DNA of 64,000 nucleotides from JAUZOB01 sp963692465 (GCA_963692465.1 OY829943.1:2914001-2978000), one strand, 5' to 3'; positions 55,248-62,959 are shown, counted from the stretch's first letter. Notes: generated by a model not told the origin, from the sequence alone. Translations and numbers: made by a program.

Positions 55248-55316
55248 ATGAAAGAAATGAAACGAATGTCTATGCATATGTCTATGATGATGCCGGTAAA
55301 ATCCTGGCGAGGGTAG
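55248..55316 (+). CDS. Methionine leader peptide 1
   Basis: A 22-codon ORF (ATG 55248, TAG 55314-55316) with Met at positions 1, 4, 7, 9, 11, 13, 14 and 15, that is 8 of 22 residues, including three consecutive Met codons. It ends KSWRG. It starts a few nt after the predicted transcription start and is followed 30 nt later by an intrinsic terminator. This is the pattern of an amino-acid leader peptide in classical attenuation, here for methionine, ahead of methionine biosynthetic genes. Confidence 0.78.
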   Translation: MKEMKRMSMHMSMMMPVKSWRG

Positions 55317-55383
55317 TTTATGCAAAGATCATTGTAAAGATATTTGAATCCCTCGTCAGTTATATGGCGAGGGATTTTTTTTT
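55304..55383 (+). promoter_or_regulatory. Attenuator 1 of the methionine operon (terminator with competing antiterminator)
   Basis: Terminator: AATCCCTCG (55347-55355) with CGAGGGATT (55368-55376), then nine T. Antiterminator: the last codons of leader peptide 1 (55304-55313, CTGGCGAGGG) pair over 10 bp (one G-U) with 55350-55359, which overlaps the terminator 5' arm, so only one can form. A ribosome stalled at the Met codons leaves 55304-55313 free. A ribosome at the stop codon covers it and allows termination. Confidence 0.75.
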
Positions 55384-55409
55384 AATAATCATTTTTAAAA
55401 TCAACAGTA

Positions 55410-55472
55410 ATGAACAGAATCATGAAAAATATGCGAATGTGTTGGTCGATGTATGAAAAAACATTGGGATAG
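55410..55472 (+). CDS. Methionine leader peptide 2
   Basis: A 20-codon ORF (ATG 55410, TAG 55470-55472) with Met at positions 1, 5, 8, 10 and 14, 5 of 20 residues. It begins MNRIMKNMRMCWSM. It lies between the two terminators of the metY leader, so it is transcribed only if the first terminator is read through; I see no separate promoter before it. Confidence 0.72.
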   Translation: MNRIMKNMRMCWSMYEKTLG

Positions 55473-55476
55473 GATG

Positions 55477-55556
55477 ATATTGCAGAAAAATTAAATAAAA
55501 AAAACAAGAAGTTTAAAAGCCTCTTCTGCAATATAAAAACAGAAGAGGCTTTTTTT
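55477..55556 (+). promoter_or_regulatory. Attenuator 2 of the methionine operon
   Basis: Terminator: a 14-bp perfect stem 55515-55528 with 55540-55553 (core GCCTCTTCTG), 11-nt loop, seven T. Antiterminator: ATATTGCAGAA (55477-55487) is the exact complement of TTCTGCAATAT (55524-55534), 11 bp, overlapping the terminator 5' arm and loop. The antiterminator arm begins 4 nt after the leader-2 stop codon, so a terminating ribosome would mask it. metY starts 29 nt after the terminator. Confidence 0.75.
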
Positions 55557-55585
55557 AAGATATTAATTATAAAAAAATAAACACA

Positions 55586-56863
55586 ATGAGTACCAAAAAT
55601 CAATTTTCAACCGTAGCCCTTCATGAAGGACATAATGCCGCTAACACGTTAGGAACACAGGCAGTACCTATTTTTCAGACTACGTCGTATGTATTTAAAG
55701 ATGCAGCAGAGGCTGCAGGTCGTTTTTCTCTGGCTATTCCCGGCTATATCTATGGTCGGTTGAATAACCCGACCAATGATGTACTGGAACAGCGCCTTGC
55801 TGCGCTCGAAGGGGGTGTGGGAGCAGTGACTCTGGCTTCCGGAGCTTCGGCTATTTCAACGGCCTTGTTAATTCTATTGAGACAAGGGGATCACATTGTT
55901 TCTTCTGAACATCTATACGGAGGAACCTGGAATCTGCTGAATTCGACTCTTCCCCGTTTCGGAATAACAACAACCTTTGTCGATCCTGATAAGTTGAAGA
56001 ATTTTGAGGACGCCTTTCAGGATAATACCCGGGCTGTGTTTATTGAAACACTGGGCAATCCGAAACTTAGTGTCCTCGATATTGAGGCTATTGCAAAGAT
56101 CGCCCATAATCATGGAGTGCCATTGATCGTGGATAATACGGTTGCTACCTCTTATCTGACCCGTCCTATTGATTATGGTGCAGATATTGTGGTTTACTCA
56201 CTGACCAAATACATCGGCGGACAGGGAACAACGCTCGGTGGCGCTATTATTGATGCCGGTAAATTTAACTGGGCTAACGGTAAATTCCCCGAATTTACTG
56301 AACCTTCTCCGGGTTATCATGGATTGGTTTTGGCCGAAGCACTTGGTGCAGCAGCCTATATTACTAAGATAAGAATCGAAGGATTACGCGATTTAGGGGG
56401 CACCTTGAGTCCGTTTAGTGCATTTCAGATTATTCAGGGATTGGAAACATTACCGGTTCGTCTCGACAAACATAGTCGCAATGCATTGGAACTTGCCAAA
56501 TGGTTAGAGGTTAATCCGAAAGTTGCATGGGTTAACTATCCCGGATTGAAGAGTAGTCCATATTATGCTTTAGCTCAGAAATATCTACCCAAGGGACAAA
56601 GCGGATTACTGACTTTTGGTCTGAAAGGTGGTTTTGAAGCTGCTAAGATTGTTGTTGGTGCAACAGAAATATTTGCGCTACTGGCCAATATCGGTGATAC
56701 CAAATCGTTGATTATTCATCCGGCAAGTACGACCCATGAACAACTTAGCGTAGAAGAACAGGCTTCGACGGGGGTTACTCCCGATTTGATTCGTCTTTCT
56801 GTTGGAATAGAAGATGTTGATGATTTGAAAAAAGACCTTGAGCAGGCTTTTGCTAAAATCTGA
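55586..56863 (+). CDS. metY: O-acetylhomoserine sulfhydrylase (aminocarboxypropyltransferase)
   Basis: 425 residues, a PLP enzyme of the Cys/Met metabolism family. It makes homocysteine from O-acetylhomoserine and sulfide. The PLP Lys208 is in VVYSLTKYIGGQGTTLGG. Other family segments are IYGRLNNPTNDVLEQRLAALEGG and TKSLIIHPASTTHEQL. Length over 420 with the extra central loop favours MetY over MetB or MetC. It heads the methionine operon behind two tandem attenuators. The product feeds methionine synthase. Confidence 0.95.
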   Translation: MSTKNQFSTVALHEGHNAANTLGTQAVPIFQTTSYVFKDAAEAAGRFSLAIPGYIYGRLNNPTNDVLEQRLAALEGGVGAVTLASGASAISTALLILLRQGDHIVSSEHLYGGTWNLLNSTLPRFGITTTFVDPDKLKNFEDAFQDNTRAVFIETLGNPKLSVLDIEAIAKIAHNHGVPLIVDNTVATSYLTRPIDYGADIVVYSLTKYIGGQGTTLGGAIIDAGKFNWANGKFPEFTEPSPGYHGLVLAEALGAAAYITKIRIEGLRDLGGTLSPFSAFQIIQGLETLPVRLDKHSRNALELAKWLEVNPKVAWVNYPGLKSSPYYALAQKYLPKGQSGLLTFGLKGGFEAAKIVVGATEIFALLANIGDTKSLIIHPASTTHEQLSVEEQASTGVTPDLIRLSVGIEDVDDLKKDLEQAFAKI

Positions 56864-56883
56864 AACAAATGTTTCTGTTCTTC

Positions 56884-56937
56884 CCCTTTTTGATAAATAG
56901 TTATACTTTTGCGTTTTCGATTCGATATCAAAAAGGG
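56884..56937. repeat. 12-bp inverted repeat around a -7 element between metY and metX
   Basis: CCCTTTTTGATA (56884-56895) and TATCAAAAAGGG (56926-56937) are perfectly inverted. Between them lies TACTTTTG (56904-56911), a -7-like box without a good -33. It could be an operator pair or a hairpin at the metY 3' end. Confidence 0.5.
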
Positions 56938-56997
56938 ATTAAAACACAGAATTTATAATCAATAGTTGATTATTTAGTTTTAGAATTAAATAATAAG

Positions 56998-57077
56998 AAA
57001 GAGGAAAAGTTTCAGTGAAATTGTTAAATATTCAAGAGCATACAACAGGCAATTTTTCTGAATCTTTCCTCTTTTTG
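56998..57077 (+). terminator. Long hairpin with T run between metY and metX
   Basis: Three stacked stems: 56998-57007 with 57065-57074 (10 bp, AAAGAGGAAA), 57011-57015 with 57058-57062 (TTCAG/CTGAA) and 57018-57023 with 57050-57055 (AAATTG/CAATTT). A 26-nt loop and TTTTT complete it. It ends 29 nt before metX. No Met-rich leader ORF precedes it. It may be a partial terminator or a processing site. Confidence 0.6.
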
Positions 57078-57105
57078 ATCTGTAAAAGCAAAGAAGCTGA
57101 AGAAT

Positions 57106-58131
57106 ATGAGGGGAAATCTCAATAGTATACAGGTAACCAATTACAAAACCCAAAACGGAGCATTGTATCCGAAATTGGAATTGACCTATCAGATTTTTGG
57201 TGCACCGCTTGAGAGTTCATCGAAAAAGGTCCTGATTTGTCATGCGCTGACCGGAAATTCTGAAGTAACCGGTCCTAAGGGATGGTGGAAAGAGATTGTT
57301 GGTCCGCACAAGTTGGTTGATACAAAATGTTTTACGGTTATTGCTATTGATATTCCGGGAAATGGATTTGACGGGAAACCGGAAAATCTGATTCCTCATT
57401 ATGAAGATTTTACGGTACGGGATATTGCTATCCTTTTTGTTAATCTCCTTGAACGGATTGAAATTCACCATATCGAGATTGCTATCGGTGGTTCTCTGGG
57501 TGGAGGTATTTGTTGGGAGTTGGCGGTTTTGTTTCCTGATTTTGTCAATACGATTATTCCGGTTGCTGCGGATTGGAAAGCAACCGATTGGATATTGGCT
57601 AACAACCGGGTGCAAATGCAGATTCTTGAGAATTCCAAAGACCCGTTACACGATGCCCGAATGGCGGCTATGCTGTGGTATCGAACGCCTGAATCGTTCA
57701 AAAGTAAATTTGATCGATCAATAAATGAAGAGAAAGGCCTGTTCAATGTAGAAAGTTGGCTTTTTCATCATGGTGAAAAATTAAGGGGGCGATTTACAAT
57801 TGAAGCCTACCGATTGATGACCAACTTGCTTTCTACCTTAGACATTACCAAGGGCCGTGGTTCTTTTGACGAAGTAGCAAAAGAAATCAAGGCCCGTATT
57901 ATTTTAGTCGCAATCAATACGGATTTGTGTTTTGTGCCGGAAGAGACGACTGATACTTTTACCCGATTAAGAGAATTGGGTAAGGATGTTGAATATCACG
58001 AAATAAAATCGATTCACGGACATGATGCTTTTTTGATTGAGTTTGATCAATTGTCCGCTGAGTTGGCTCTTGTTTTTAACACCCAACAGGAGAAAAAATT
58101 TACCCCAAAGACCTCATCACTTATTTTATGA
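57106..58131 (+). CDS. metX: Homoserine O-acetyltransferase
   Basis: 341 residues, alpha/beta hydrolase fold. It acetylates homoserine with acetyl-CoA to give the MetY substrate. LICHALTGNSEV precedes the core, the nucleophile Ser130 is in IGGSLGGGICWEL, and Asp (near NTDLCFVP) and His (IHGHDAFL) complete the triad. It overlaps the next gene by 4 bp (ATGA), so translation of the two is coupled. Confidence 0.93.
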   Translation: MRGNLNSIQVTNYKTQNGALYPKLELTYQIFGAPLESSSKKVLICHALTGNSEVTGPKGWWKEIVGPHKLVDTKCFTVIAIDIPGNGFDGKPENLIPHYEDFTVRDIAILFVNLLERIEIHHIEIAIGGSLGGGICWELAVLFPDFVNTIIPVAADWKATDWILANNRVQMQILENSKDPLHDARMAAMLWYRTPESFKSKFDRSINEEKGLFNVESWLFHHGEKLRGRFTIEAYRLMTNLLSTLDITKGRGSFDEVAKEIKARIILVAINTDLCFVPEETTDTFTRLRELGKDVEYHEIKSIHGHDAFLIEFDQLSAELALVFNTQQEKKFTPKTSSLIL

Positions 58132-60533
58132 AAGTATTAAAATTCGGAGGAAAGTCACTGGCAAACGGTGATGCCCTTACTAATGCATTAAATATTATTG
58201 GCAGAGAAGCACAGAATAGTAAAATATTTGTCGTTTGTTCCGCCCGAGGTAATTCAACCAATGAACTGGAAGATTTACTCGAAAAAGCAACCCATGGAGA
58301 AGCATATCAGGAACAACTGGATGCTTTTTTTGATTATCAAATACAGCCATCCGCTTCATTGAAGTTCGACCAGGAGTATGCTGAAATTAAGCAATTGCTC
58401 GAAGGGGTCGGATTGCTTGGCGAATATAGTCTGAAGATTAAAGACCGTTTATTGGCATTCGGCGAATTGCTGAGTTGCAAAACGGTTGCTCAATTATTGA
58501 CGGAGCAGGGACGCAAGGCTCGGTTTACCGATTCCCGACAATTGATAAAAACGGATGAAAATTATGGAAGTGCTTTGGTTTTACTGGATGTTTCCGAAAA
58601 GAATGTCCTGGATCGTTTTAAAAACGCGGAGCCTTCAACCATTGAAGTGGTAACTGGATTTATCGGATCGAACCTGCAAAATCAAACCACAACGCTGGGG
58701 CGTAACGGAAGTAATTATTCGGCAACTTTATTGGCGAGTTTTCTGGGTGCGGAGGAAGTACAAAACTGGACGAATGTTAATGGGGTTTATACGGCTGATC
58801 CCAACCTTGTTGCCGATGCTCAGATTATCCGGACGCTTTCTTTCCGTGAGGCCAATGAACTGGCTAATTTCGGAACGAATGTTCTTCATGCCAAGACGAT
58901 CTTGCCGCTTGTAAAGAAAAAAATTCCAATCCGGATTCTTAATTCTTTTCATCCCGAAGATCCCGGAACGCTGATCAATGATAAAGGGAACGGGAAAGGC
59001 ATAAAAGCAGTCTCTGTTATTGGAAATGTTGCTTTAGTGAGTCTGGAAGGCCGCGGATTACTCGGAAAAATTGGAATAGACGGACGAATATTCACGGCTT
59101 TAAGTCGCGAAGGAATCAGTGTCCGCATCATTGCACAGGCTTCCTCTGAGCGAGGTATCGGATTTATTGTCGATCTTGAAAAAGCAGCCCTGGCTCGCAA
59201 GGTGTTAAGTAGAGAATTCTCAAACGAACTGGAGTTATGCGACATTAGTGAAATCGGAGTCAATACGGAAGTGGCTGTTGTCTCGGTCATTGGAAAGAAT
59301 CTTGATTTTCTCGATCAGTCGTATGGAGCGTTACGCCGGAACGAGATTAAAATATATCTTTTAACCAACACCATTAATGGCGAACATATTTCGTTGGTGG
59401 TTGATAAGAGAGACCTGAAGAAAGCGGTTAATGTGATACATGGACATATCTTCGGGGCTTTTCGTAAACTGAATCTTTTTATCCTGGGCAAAGGAAATGT
59501 AGGAAGTGCCCTGATTGACCAGATCATCAATACCCGCGAACGGGTGCTGGAACGGAGAAATCTGAAACTGAATATTTTCGGCGTTGCGGACAGTAAAAAG
59601 ATCTTCCTTTCTGCCGATGGACTAGGCCATGATTGGAAAGATCAGTTGCTAACCAGGGGGAAAGCGAATTATCAGATAGAAGAGCTGATTGCTTTTGCTC
59701 ACGAACGCAACCTTGAAAATGTAGTGGTGGTCGATAACACGGCCAGTAAATCGATTGTCGATTATTATCCTTTGCTGGCTCAAAGTGGTTTTGACATTGT
59801 GGCCTCCAATAAGCATGCAAATACCCGGGAATATAAATTTTATGCTTCGTTTCGCGAAGTCTTGAAAAAGAAACAACGGACTTTTCTTTATGAAACGAAT
59901 GTTGGTGCCGGACTTCCGTTGATCGATACGATTAAATTATTACATGTGTCGGGTGATAAGATTCAACGCATTCGGGGCGTCTTTTCCGGAACCCTGAGTT
60001 TTATCTTCAATCAGTATTCCGAATCGGACCGCGATTTTTATTCTATTCTGATGGATGCTGTGAAAAGGGGATATACCGAGCCCGATCCGCGGGAAGACCT
60101 TTCAGGTAACGATGTTGGGCGAAAGCTACTGATCCTTGCCCGAGAGATTGATATGAAGAAAGAGTTTGAAGAGGTTAAGATCGAAAGTCTCATTCCTCCC
60201 GGTTTGAGGCAAGGAGTGTCGGTTGAACAGTTTTTTGCCAGCAAGGAAGTGTTGAATGATTGGTTCTCTGACAAGAAAAAATCGCTGAATCATGGAGAGG
60301 TTCTTCGTTATGTAGGGGAGTTGGATGTTGAAGCCGGCACGCTCGAAGTAAAACTCGATGCGGTCCCCAAGGGGTCAACCATGGGAGAGGTGAGAGGTGC
60401 CGATTCGATCTTTGAAATTTATACGGAGACTTATGGGGATAACCCGTTGGTTATTTTGGGTGCCGGTGCCGGTGCTCAGGTTACAGCCCGTGGGGTGTAT
60501 TCCGATATTTTAAGATTGGCCGAGACTTTATAA
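58128..60533 (+). CDS. thrA: Bifunctional aspartokinase / homoserine dehydrogenase
   Basis: 801 residues. The N-terminal aspartokinase (1-280) has the variant motif VLKFGGKSLANG and TTTLGRNGSNYSATLLA. Two ACT regulatory domains follow (about 290-440: GRIFTALSREGISVRIIAQASSE and AVVSVIGKNLDF). The C-terminal homoserine dehydrogenase has LFILGKGNVGSALIDQI and ASNKHANT, plus GVFSGTLSFIFN and DPREDLSGNDVGRK. It performs the first and third steps from aspartate to homoserine. Coupled to metX and under the Met leader, it may be the methionine-dedicated (MetL-like) isozyme; a threonine-regulated copy could exist elsewhere. A terminator follows. Confidence 0.94.
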   Translation: MKVLKFGGKSLANGDALTNALNIIGREAQNSKIFVVCSARGNSTNELEDLLEKATHGEAYQEQLDAFFDYQIQPSASLKFDQEYAEIKQLLEGVGLLGEYSLKIKDRLLAFGELLSCKTVAQLLTEQGRKARFTDSRQLIKTDENYGSALVLLDVSEKNVLDRFKNAEPSTIEVVTGFIGSNLQNQTTTLGRNGSNYSATLLASFLGAEEVQNWTNVNGVYTADPNLVADAQIIRTLSFREANELANFGTNVLHAKTILPLVKKKIPIRILNSFHPEDPGTLINDKGNGKGIKAVSVIGNVALVSLEGRGLLGKIGIDGRIFTALSREGISVRIIAQASSERGIGFIVDLEKAALARKVLSREFSNELELCDISEIGVNTEVAVVSVIGKNLDFLDQSYGALRRNEIKIYLLTNTINGEHISLVVDKRDLKKAVNVIHGHIFGAFRKLNLFILGKGNVGSALIDQIINTRERVLERRNLKLNIFGVADSKKIFLSADGLGHDWKDQLLTRGKANYQIEELIAFAHERNLENVVVVDNTASKSIVDYYPLLAQSGFDIVASNKHANTREYKFYASFREVLKKKQRTFLYETNVGAGLPLIDTIKLLHVSGDKIQRIRGVFSGTLSFIFNQYSESDRDFYSILMDAVKRGYTEPDPREDLSGNDVGRKLLILAREIDMKKEFEEVKIESLIPPGLRQGVSVEQFFASKEVLNDWFSDKKKSLNHGEVLRYVGELDVEAGTLEVKLDAVPKGSTMGEVRGADSIFEIYTETYGDNPLVILGAGAGAQVTARGVYSDILRLAETL

Positions 60534-60568
60534 TTCTGAACGAATATTTGTTTTATATTGAGATATCG

Positions 60569-60612
60569 AAAAGCACCTTTGCTTCCTATTGAAGCGCAGA
60601 GGTGCTTTTTTT
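60569..60612 (+). terminator. Terminator of the methionine operon
   Basis: AAAAGCACCT (60569-60578) pairs with AGGTGCTTTT (60600-60609), with extra inner pairs and a T7 run. It also faces the convergent nucleotidyltransferase gene. Confidence 0.85.
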
Positions 60613-60617
60613 ATCTT

Positions 60618-61355
60618 CTATAACCCGATTGCTTTTTCTTTTAGCAGTTTTCCGGCACGAAGCAGTTCTTCGGGCTTGCCGAGGTCCATCCAAAATGAAC
60701 TGGTATCGTGAAAGCCCTGTATGTGGTGGTCGTGAGCCAATCGAAGGTAAAGGTCAATGATTGAAAACTTACCTTCTTCGGTGATGTAGTTGAGAAATGA
60801 CGGGTCGATGAGGTGTATTCCACTGAAAGCCAGACGTTGTTCGTCTCCGTTTAGGGGAAGCGATTCTTTAACTTTACCCGTTTTGACATTGGTCCATCCT
60901 TTCAGGGTGAGATGTTGGTCGAAGAGCAGATACCGGCTTGTAACACGGTCCCGAACGACCATTGTGGCCAATGCCTTGCTTTGTTTATGTGTTTCGATCA
61001 GCAGATTGTAGTCGATATTCGATAAGATATCGACATTCTGAATTAGAATAGGTTCTTTTCCGGCAAGCAAAGGTGCAGCTTTTTTGAGTCCGCCTCCGGT
61101 ATCAAGCAGACCGTCCCGTTCATCAGACAAAGCAATGTGGACTCCAAAATTGTGATTCCGTTCAAGAAAATCAATAATCTGTTCCCCGAAGTGATGAATG
61201 TTGATGACCAGGTCGGTGAACCCGTGCCGGACAAGATTTTCAATGCAATGTTGAAGCAGAGTCTTCCCGTTTAACTCAACAAGCGCCTTGGGTTTATCAT
61301 TGGTAAAAGGTTTCAGTCGGGTTCCTAGTCCGGCTGCAAAAATCATAGCTTTCAT
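60618..61355 (-). CDS. NDP-sugar nucleotidyltransferase, MurU-like
   Basis: 245 residues from ATG 61355, which overlaps the stop of the small upstream gene (ATGA), so that start is preferred over 61388. N-terminal AMIFAAGLGTRLKPFTNDKPKAL is the pyrophosphorylase signature. ERDGLLDTGGGLKKA and QNVDILSNIDY are the sugar- and metal-binding motifs. MurU makes UDP-MurNAc from MurNAc-1-phosphate in the AmgK-MurU recycling route. The AmgK-like gene two places upstream supports that reading. General glucose-1-phosphate activity is the alternative. Confidence 0.88.
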   Translation of the reverse strand: MKAMIFAAGLGTRLKPFTNDKPKALVELNGKTLLQHCIENLVRHGFTDLVINIHHFGEQIIDFLERNHNFGVHIALSDERDGLLDTGGGLKKAAPLLAGKEPILIQNVDILSNIDYNLLIETHKQSKALATMVVRDRVTSRYLLFDQHLTLKGWTNVKTGKVKESLPLNGDEQRLAFSGIHLIDPSFLNYITEEGKFSIIDLYLRLAHDHHIQGFHDTSSFWMDLGKPEELLRAGKLLKEKAIGL

Positions 61356-61489
61356 AAATCGGATTTGGGTGCTTTTTTCGGTTTGCACAATTTTTCTTTC
61401 TTGTTGGCATTCCGGCCGCAGCGATCACAAACGTATTTGGGATCATCCTTGGGTTCATACTGTTTGTCCTGGCACTTCGTTTTTGACAT
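61352..61489 (-). CDS. Small Cys4 (zinc-ribbon-like) protein
   Basis: 45 residues, ATG 61489, TGA 61354-61352. It begins MSKTKCQDKQYEPKDDPKYV, then CDRCGRNANKKEKLCKPKK. The four cysteines C6, C21, C24 and C35 could bind one zinc. It is very basic. It overlaps the nucleotidyltransferase start by 4 bp and starts 22 bp after the AmgK-RapZ stop, so it is clearly part of the same operon. Function unknown; similar small proteins occur in other Bacteroidota. Confidence 0.75.
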   Translation of the reverse strand: MSKTKCQDKQYEPKDDPKYVCDRCGRNANKKEKLCKPKKAPKSDL

Positions 61490-61510
61490 GATCAAAAAGA
61501 TTTAAAACAT

Positions 61511-62947
61511 TTAACGGTAAATGTCTTGTTCCCGATGATATAGAACAACATTAACCGGAAAATTGTTCCGAAGATGGGCTGCCAGACGTTCTGCTGAATA
61601 CACAGAGCGGTGCTGTCCGCCTGTACAGCCGAAATTAACGCATAAGTTGGTAAATCCGCGTTCCAGGTATTTTCTTACCGACTGTTCTACCAGATGGAAG
61701 ACGGGGGTAAGGAATTCTTCTATTTCCGAATGATCGGTCAGAAACTGTTTAACCGGCTCATCCATTCCGGTGAGATTGCGATATTCGGCATATCTCCCCG
61801 GATTATGCACAGCCCGGCAGTCAAATACGAATCCGCCTCCGTTGCCGGAAGGATCTTTGGGAATTCCCTTTTTGTATGAGAAACTGGTAATTTTTACGGT
61901 CAGACGATTCGTTTCTGTTTTACCAATCCGTTGTAAGAACTCTGATTCGGTTACTTCGTGCAGTACTTTAATAAGTTCTGGTAGTTCGACGGGCAATTTT
62001 ACGGCATATAGCAGACTGGATAAGTTGTGGAGAGCGAAAGGAATACTTTTCAGAAAATGTTGTTTCTTCTCGTAGAATCCTCTGAATCCGTATGCACCCA
62101 TTGCCTGCATGATTCGAATTAACACATATCCGTAGTAAAACTGGGTAAACTCTTCGCGGTTGACCGGTTGGTAGCGGCTTAGGCAATCGAGGTAATATTC
62201 GAGTAACTCTTTCCGGTCGGGTATCGGGATATCGGCTTTTGCATCGAAAAGCAACGACGCGAGATCGTATTGTAACGGTCCTTTTCTTCCGCCCTGAAAA
62301 TCGATAAAATAGGGATTGTTGTCGACCAGCATGATGTTACGGGACTGAAAGTCGCGGAACAGAAAATAGTCGGAACCGGCCTGAAGTAAATAGTCCGTGA
62401 AAGCCTGAAAGTCGTCTTCAAGAGCCTGTTCGTCGAAAGGAATCTTGGCTAACTTGAGAAAATAATATTTGAAATAGTTCAAATCCCACATCATCGACTG
62501 ACGGTCAAAAGCCTTGCGGGGGTAACAGCAGGACCAGTCGATTCCGTCAGCTCCCTGTATTTGTAATTTAGGAAGTTCTTCGATGATCCTTTTATACCAG
62601 TCGACGATTTTATCGGAGAACCCTTCTGTCTCGCGGGTCTGGGTAATAAAGTCGAAGAGCGTGGTTGCACCGAGATCTTCTTGCAGATAAACATCCATAG
62701 GATCTCCGATTGCCAATATCTGAGGGACATAGAGGTTCTTTTCTCTCAGGTGTTTTGCAAAACTAAGAAAGGCCTTGTTTTCTTTCAGGTCGGCATTCCA
62801 TGCACCGATAGCCGAATGGTGGTCGCTTTTCAGACGGCAATACTCACGATAAGACCCCGAAGCGGGTAAGAAATCAACGCTTTCAGCTTTTTCATTAAAG
62901 CAGGATTCATAGAGAGCGACAATTCGGTTTTTAATTTCTTCTTTCAA
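61511..62947 (-). CDS. AmgK-like sugar kinase fused to a RapZ C-terminal domain
   Basis: 478 residues. Residues 1-310 are an aminoglycoside-phosphotransferase-fold kinase: VYLQEDLGATTLFDF, FRDFQSRNIML (catalytic Asp199, Asn204), FIDFQGGRKGPLQYDLASLLF (metal Asp216). These match AmgK, which phosphorylates MurNAc and GlcNAc at the anomeric carbon. Residues about 350-478 are the RapZ C-terminal domain (VKITSFSYKKGIPKD, FDCRAVHNPGRY, VNFGCTGGQHRSVYSAERLA). In E. coli that domain binds glucosamine-6-phosphate and a small RNA. The fusion suggests amino-sugar recycling tied to amino-sugar sensing. It is in an operon with the MurU-like gene. Confidence 0.88.
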   Translation of the reverse strand: MKEEIKNRIVALYESCFNEKAESVDFLPASGSYREYCRLKSDHHSAIGAWNADLKENKAFLSFAKHLREKNLYVPQILAIGDPMDVYLQEDLGATTLFDFITQTRETEGFSDKIVDWYKRIIEELPKLQIQGADGIDWSCCYPRKAFDRQSMMWDLNYFKYYFLKLAKIPFDEQALEDDFQAFTDYLLQAGSDYFLFRDFQSRNIMLVDNNPYFIDFQGGRKGPLQYDLASLLFDAKADIPIPDRKELLEYYLDCLSRYQPVNREEFTQFYYGYVLIRIMQAMGAYGFRGFYEKKQHFLKSIPFALHNLSSLLYAVKLPVELPELIKVLHEVTESEFLQRIGKTETNRLTVKITSFSYKKGIPKDPSGNGGGFVFDCRAVHNPGRYAEYRNLTGMDEPVKQFLTDHSEIEEFLTPVFHLVEQSVRKYLERGFTNLCVNFGCTGGQHRSVYSAERLAAHLRNNFPVNVVLYHREQDIYR

Positions 62948-62959
62948 AGGATGCGGATT

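Noticed and set aside
55236..55585. SAM riboswitch upstream of metY
   Set aside because: I found none of the conserved cores I would expect for SAM-I or SAM-II. The structures present are fully explained by leader ORFs with terminator/antiterminator pairs.
56871..56958. 29-codon ATG frame just after metY as a possible third leader peptide
   Set aside because: Only the initiator Met is present, it is Phe/Ile-rich, and it lies upstream of the -7-like box, so it does not fit the Met attenuation pattern.
57015..57124. GTG-started frame of about 36 codons overlapping the metX start
   Set aside because: It is not Met-rich, overlaps metX out of frame and coincides with the long hairpin; no sign it is a leader peptide.
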